A DNA stretch of 64,000 bases from CALCNS01 sp937897315 (GTDB taxonomy: Bacteria > Bacillota > JAAYKD01): positions 124,001 to 188,000 of the forward strand of contig DAINOJ010000001.1 of assembly GCA_036744005.1 (NCBI GenBank). Direction: 5' to 3'. Shown here one piece after another: positions 60,964-64,000 of this stretch. Position numbers and translations under genes: made by a program. A model generated the notes under the pieces. That model was not told the origin of the DNA. It did no database searches and saw nothing but the letters and a program-made list of their open reading frames with translations. Position 1 is the stretch's first letter. Each line of letters begins with the position of its first letter.

Positions 60964-63768
60964 ATGGATAAAATAACAGTTAGTGATTTAGCGAAACAGC
61001 TCAAAGTATCGAGCAAATTAATTACCAGTTTATTGTCCGCATTAGACATGACAGGGGTGACCAATGATACGGTCATTGATGCTCCTGTAGTCAAGGCGGT
61101 TTCTGATGTTGTACTTCGTGAGAAAGCAAAGAAGGCAGCAGAGAAAGCCAAGCAAGAAGAACTTGCTGCGAAAGCTACAGTGAAACCAGATGTAGTGCAA
61201 GTTCAAAGTATACCCGCTCAACCGGTGACTCCAAATCGTCCTCCTGTTTCACAGATGCCAGCAGGGCAGGTGACACCGCAATCCACCTATCAACAGCAGA
61301 ACCGTCCGCAAGCAACATATGCCAATCGAGCGGATGGCCAAGGTCAGCGACCACAAGGTGGACCGCGTCCACAAAACGCACCACCACAAGATCGTCGACC
61401 TTATACCCCTCGTCCTATGGATCAGAGTGGCGCACCTCGTCCTCAGGGACAACAAGGTCAACAGGTTCAACCAGACCGCCGTCCGTATCCACCTCGCCAA
61501 GGGAACACCCCTCCTCAACAAGGTCAAATGAACAGACCTTATCAAGGAACCAATCCTCCACCTCAAGGTCAGGGGCAGCGTCCCCCTTATCAACCAAGAC
61601 CTCAAGTCGGTTCGCAGGGTGGCCCGCAGGGGAACTTTCAAGAAAGAAGATCCTATCCGCCACGTCAACCAGGAGATTCGGTTCAACCGCGTCCGCAAGG
61701 AAGTTATCCTCCAAGCAATCGTCCACCCGGGCCGAGACCTGCTCCCGGTAGCCCTCGTGCGGATAGCCGAACAACCAGGCCGGTTGGTAATCGACCCGCT
61801 GCGGTACCTCCACCACCTACAGTCGATAAACCGCTTGCACCCAGCAATAAAATGGTCAAAAAAGACCGCAAATACTCAGATGAGAGGTATCGCACACAAG
61901 AACGGATGTTCTCATCGGAAGAAGAAACCTCGGGAAAAGCTCCTCGAAGTAGTAAAGCAAGAAAGAACAATCGGAATAAACCAATTGAGAAGATCATCAA
62001 CACACAAATCCCAACACATATTGAACTGGGTGGCAGCGTTACAGTCAAAGTGTTATCCGATCTTTTAAAGACTGATGTAGCCTCCGTCATTAAGAAATTA
62101 ATGCAATTTGGCATTATGGCGGCCATGAATCAAGAAATCGATTTAGATACTGCTACCTTAGTCGTTCAGGAATTTGGCAGTAGTGTGGTGGCACCCAAAG
62201 AGGCGTTTAACCCAGAAACCATCATTGTGGATGCCGATGATACCGAAGAAGAACTCCTTCCTCGTGCTCCGGTGGTAACCGTTATGGGTCACGTGGATCA
62301 TGGTAAGACCTCTTTGCTTGATGCGATTCGTTCTAGCAATGTAGCTGCAAAAGAAGCGGGCGGTATTACCCAGCATATTGGTGCTCACACAACAGAGATT
62401 AAAGGTAAAAAAATCACCTTTTTAGACACTCCCGGTCACGAAGCGTTTACTTCCATGCGTGCACGTGGAGCACAAGTAACCGATATCGCTGTATTAGTAG
62501 TAGCTGCAGATGATGGTGTCATGCCGCAAACAATTGAAGCGATTAATCATGCAAAAAACGCGAAAGTTCCCATTATTGTAGCAATTAATAAAGTAGACCG
62601 TCCCAACGCTCAACCGGAGCGGGTCAAACAAGAACTTACGGAGTATGGTCTTATTGCGGAAGAGTGGGGTGGAGACACGATGATGGTGAATGTCTCTGCT
62701 TTGAAGCGACAAGGTATTGATGAGCTTTTGGAGAGCATCATTGTCTTGGCTGAAGTAATGGAATTAACAGCGAACCCCAATCGAAAAGCGGTAGGTACTG
62801 TCATAGAAGCAAAACTTGATAAAGGTCGCGGACCTGTTGCCAGTGTGTTGGTTCATAAAGGCACACTCAATATTGGGGATATTATGATTGTTGGACGTAC
62901 TTTCGGTAGAGTTCGTGCAATGATTGACGACAAAGGACGTAGGATTAAGAAAGCAGGTCCAAGCACACCGGTCGAGGTTGTAGGATTAAGCGAAGTACCG
63001 GATTCCAGTGATCCTTTCTATGTTGTGGAAGACGAACGACAAGCAAGACAACTAGCGGAAACTCGTGCATCCAATCAAAAAATTGAAGAACAACAAAAAT
63101 CGAGCCGTGTAACACTAGAGGACTTATTCAGTCAGATGAATACCGGAGAAGTGAAAGATCTTAACTTGATTTTAAAAGCGGATGTCCATGGTTCTGTAGA
63201 AGCCATTAAAGCTTCTTTAGTTCGACTATCCACTCCGGAAATTCGGGTGAATATTATACACACCGGTGTAGGTGCGGTTTCTGAAACCGACGTCATGTTA
63301 GCAAGTGCTTCCAATGCGATTATTATTGGATTTAACATACGACCCGATCAGAATGCGGCAAAAGCAGCGGAGTTACAACATGTGGACATTAGAACCTATC
63401 GCATTATTTATGAGATTGTGGATGATGTGGAAGCGGCAATGAAGGGCTTATTGGCCCCTGTTATGAAAGAGTCTGTCATTGGTCATGTTGAGATTCGCGA
63501 AATCTTCAAAATTTCGAAAGTGGGAAGTATTGCCGGATGCTATGTAACAGATGGTAAAGTGACCCGTAATTCTATGGTTCGAGTCGTTCGAGACGGTACC
63601 GTTGTTCATGAAGGTCCCATTGAATCTTTAAGAAGAATCAAAGACGATGTTCGTGAAGTTGCGAGTGGCTATGAATGTGGAATCATGTTACAGCGCTTTA
63701 ACGATTTAAAAATCGGTGATCGTTTCGAAATCTTTGTAAAAGAAGAAGTCAAACGAACCGAATTATAG
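60964..63768 (+). CDS. infB: Translation initiation factor IF-2
   Basis: GTPase that brings initiator tRNA to the ribosome. 934 residues. N-terminal part (to about 75) carries the helical IF2-N domain; 78-290 is an unusual low-complexity stretch almost wholly Pro, Gln, Gly and Arg; a second IF2-N follows near 345-395. The G domain starts at Gly442 with GHVDHGKT, then DTPGHEAFTSM and NKVD; domains II-IV carry the initiator-tRNA binding end. ATG 60964 is preceded by TGGAGGTGG. The long disordered linker is longer than in Bacillus. Confidence 0.96.
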   Translation: MDKITVSDLAKQLKVSSKLITSLLSALDMTGVTNDTVIDAPVVKAVSDVVLREKAKKAAEKAKQEELAAKATVKPDVVQVQSIPAQPVTPNRPPVSQMPAGQVTPQSTYQQQNRPQATYANRADGQGQRPQGGPRPQNAPPQDRRPYTPRPMDQSGAPRPQGQQGQQVQPDRRPYPPRQGNTPPQQGQMNRPYQGTNPPPQGQGQRPPYQPRPQVGSQGGPQGNFQERRSYPPRQPGDSVQPRPQGSYPPSNRPPGPRPAPGSPRADSRTTRPVGNRPAAVPPPPTVDKPLAPSNKMVKKDRKYSDERYRTQERMFSSEEETSGKAPRSSKARKNNRNKPIEKIINTQIPTHIELGGSVTVKVLSDLLKTDVASVIKKLMQFGIMAAMNQEIDLDTATLVVQEFGSSVVAPKEAFNPETIIVDADDTEEELLPRAPVVTVMGHVDHGKTSLLDAIRSSNVAAKEAGGITQHIGAHTTEIKGKKITFLDTPGHEAFTSMRARGAQVTDIAVLVVAADDGVMPQTIEAINHAKNAKVPIIVAINKVDRPNAQPERVKQELTEYGLIAEEWGGDTMMVNVSALKRQGIDELLESIIVLAEVMELTANPNRKAVGTVIEAKLDKGRGPVASVLVHKGTLNIGDIMIVGRTFGRVRAMIDDKGRRIKKAGPSTPVEVVGLSEVPDSSDPFYVVEDERQARQLAETRASNQKIEEQQKSSRVTLEDLFSQMNTGEVKDLNLILKADVHGSVEAIKASLVRLSTPEIRVNIIHTGVGAVSETDVMLASASNAIIIGFNIRPDQNAAKAAELQHVDIRTYRIIYEIVDDVEAAMKGLLAPVMKESVIGHVEIREIFKISKVGSIAGCYVTDGKVTRNSMVRVVRDGTVVHEGPIESLRRIKDDVREVASGYECGIMLQRFNDLKIGDRFEIFVKEEVKRTEL

Positions 63769-63790
63769 ACAGAAATGAAGGAGGAAATCA

Positions 63791-64000
63791 ATGAAACAGA
63801 GAGCCCTCAGAATTGCTCAAATGATTAAGGAAGTTGTGGGTGAGCTGCTTCTGACCGGACTTCGGGATCCCCGCATTGGTTTCGTCAGTATTTCTGATGT
63901 AGAAGTCAGCGGTGACTTGAGATTGGTCAAGATTTACGTCAGTACCATGGGAACAGAGGTAGAGAAAAAAGCAACTCTCGATGGATTGGAGAGTGCCAAA
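63791..64000 (+). CDS. rbfA: Ribosome-binding factor A, 5' part (truncated by window end)
   Basis: 70 codons up to the end of the window. The sequence MKQRALRIAQMIKEVV, LRDPRIGFVSISDVEVS and LRLVKIYVSTMG is the KH-like start of RbfA, which matures the 30S subunit. ATG 63791 follows GGAGGAAAT. Next gene of the rimP operon, in the usual order. Confidence 0.93.
   Translation, partial: MKQRALRIAQMIKEVVGELLLTGLRDPRIGFVSISDVEVSGDLRLVKIYVSTMGTEVEKKATLDGLESAK

Noticed and set aside
61249..61816. Long minus- and plus-strand frames over the IF-2 linker
   Set aside because: They arise because the proline/glutamine/arginine codons of infB leave other frames free of stops. Composition is odd and there is no ribosome site.

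Overview
The window looks like chromosome from an endospore-forming, probably anaerobic, Clostridia-like member of the Bacillota. Sporulation-type genes (SpoIIIE/FtsK, GerM-domain lipoprotein, YheC/YheD coat-type ATP-grasp, a DacF-like carboxypeptidase) sit beside a ferredoxin-dependent 2-oxoacid oxidoreductase and butyrate-kinase energy module. Shine-Dalgarno sites are strong, TTG and GTG starts are common, and many promoters carry a TGn extended -10. I cannot name the species. Almost all of the window is dense core chromosome. I see no IS element, prophage, CRISPR array or rRNA.

Left third (1-23 kb): the 3' half of proS; pfkA-pyk (lower glycolysis); a divergent pair of a D-2-hydroxyacid dehydrogenase and an M42 aminopeptidase; an RNase J paralogue with a damaged metal site; then spoIIIE/ftsK, a YgiQ-type radical SAM gene, rimO, cinA and a STAS-like/ATPase fusion. 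Next comes a tightly packed operon, buk-ptb-buk-(P-loop ATPase)-ferredoxin-alpha-beta-gamma. It should oxidise branched-chain 2-oxoacids to acyl-CoA with ferredoxin and then recover ATP through acyl-phosphate. deoB closes this block.

Middle (23-45 kb): fba (minus strand); a small poorly known cluster (DUF1294, a 174-aa protein, a degenerate Nudix protein, an unrecognised 398-aa protein and an M20/M28-like peptidase); the tRNA-modification and mismatch-repair run miaB-mutS-mutL-methyltransferase-miaA-hfq; an ECF transporter S subunit; YheC/YheD; an HtrA protease; a carboxypeptidase; gerM-marR-rph-rdgB; and four tRNA genes (Pro-UGG, Arg-UCU, His-GUG, Arg-ACG) ending in two tandem terminators and a short tandem repeat.

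Right third (44-64 kb): comM, a metallophosphoesterase, dprA, topA, trmFO, then the classical translation and envelope run rpsB-tsf-pyrH-frr-uppS-cdsA-dxr-rseP-ispG and the rimP-nusA-rnpM-infB-rbfA operon (rbfA cut by the window end). Compared with Bacillus, xerC, hslVU and codY are absent between trmFO and rpsB, proS and polC are absent between rseP and rimP, and ylxQ is absent before infB.

I found no clearly new multi-gene system. The best leads are individual: the RNase J HGHEPH substitution, a Nudix protein that has lost its catalytic box, alternative RNA hairpins directly before infB, perfect operator-like dyads at the rpsB and ECF promoters, an unassigned P-loop ATPase inside the acyl-kinase operon, and the unrecognised 398-aa protein.
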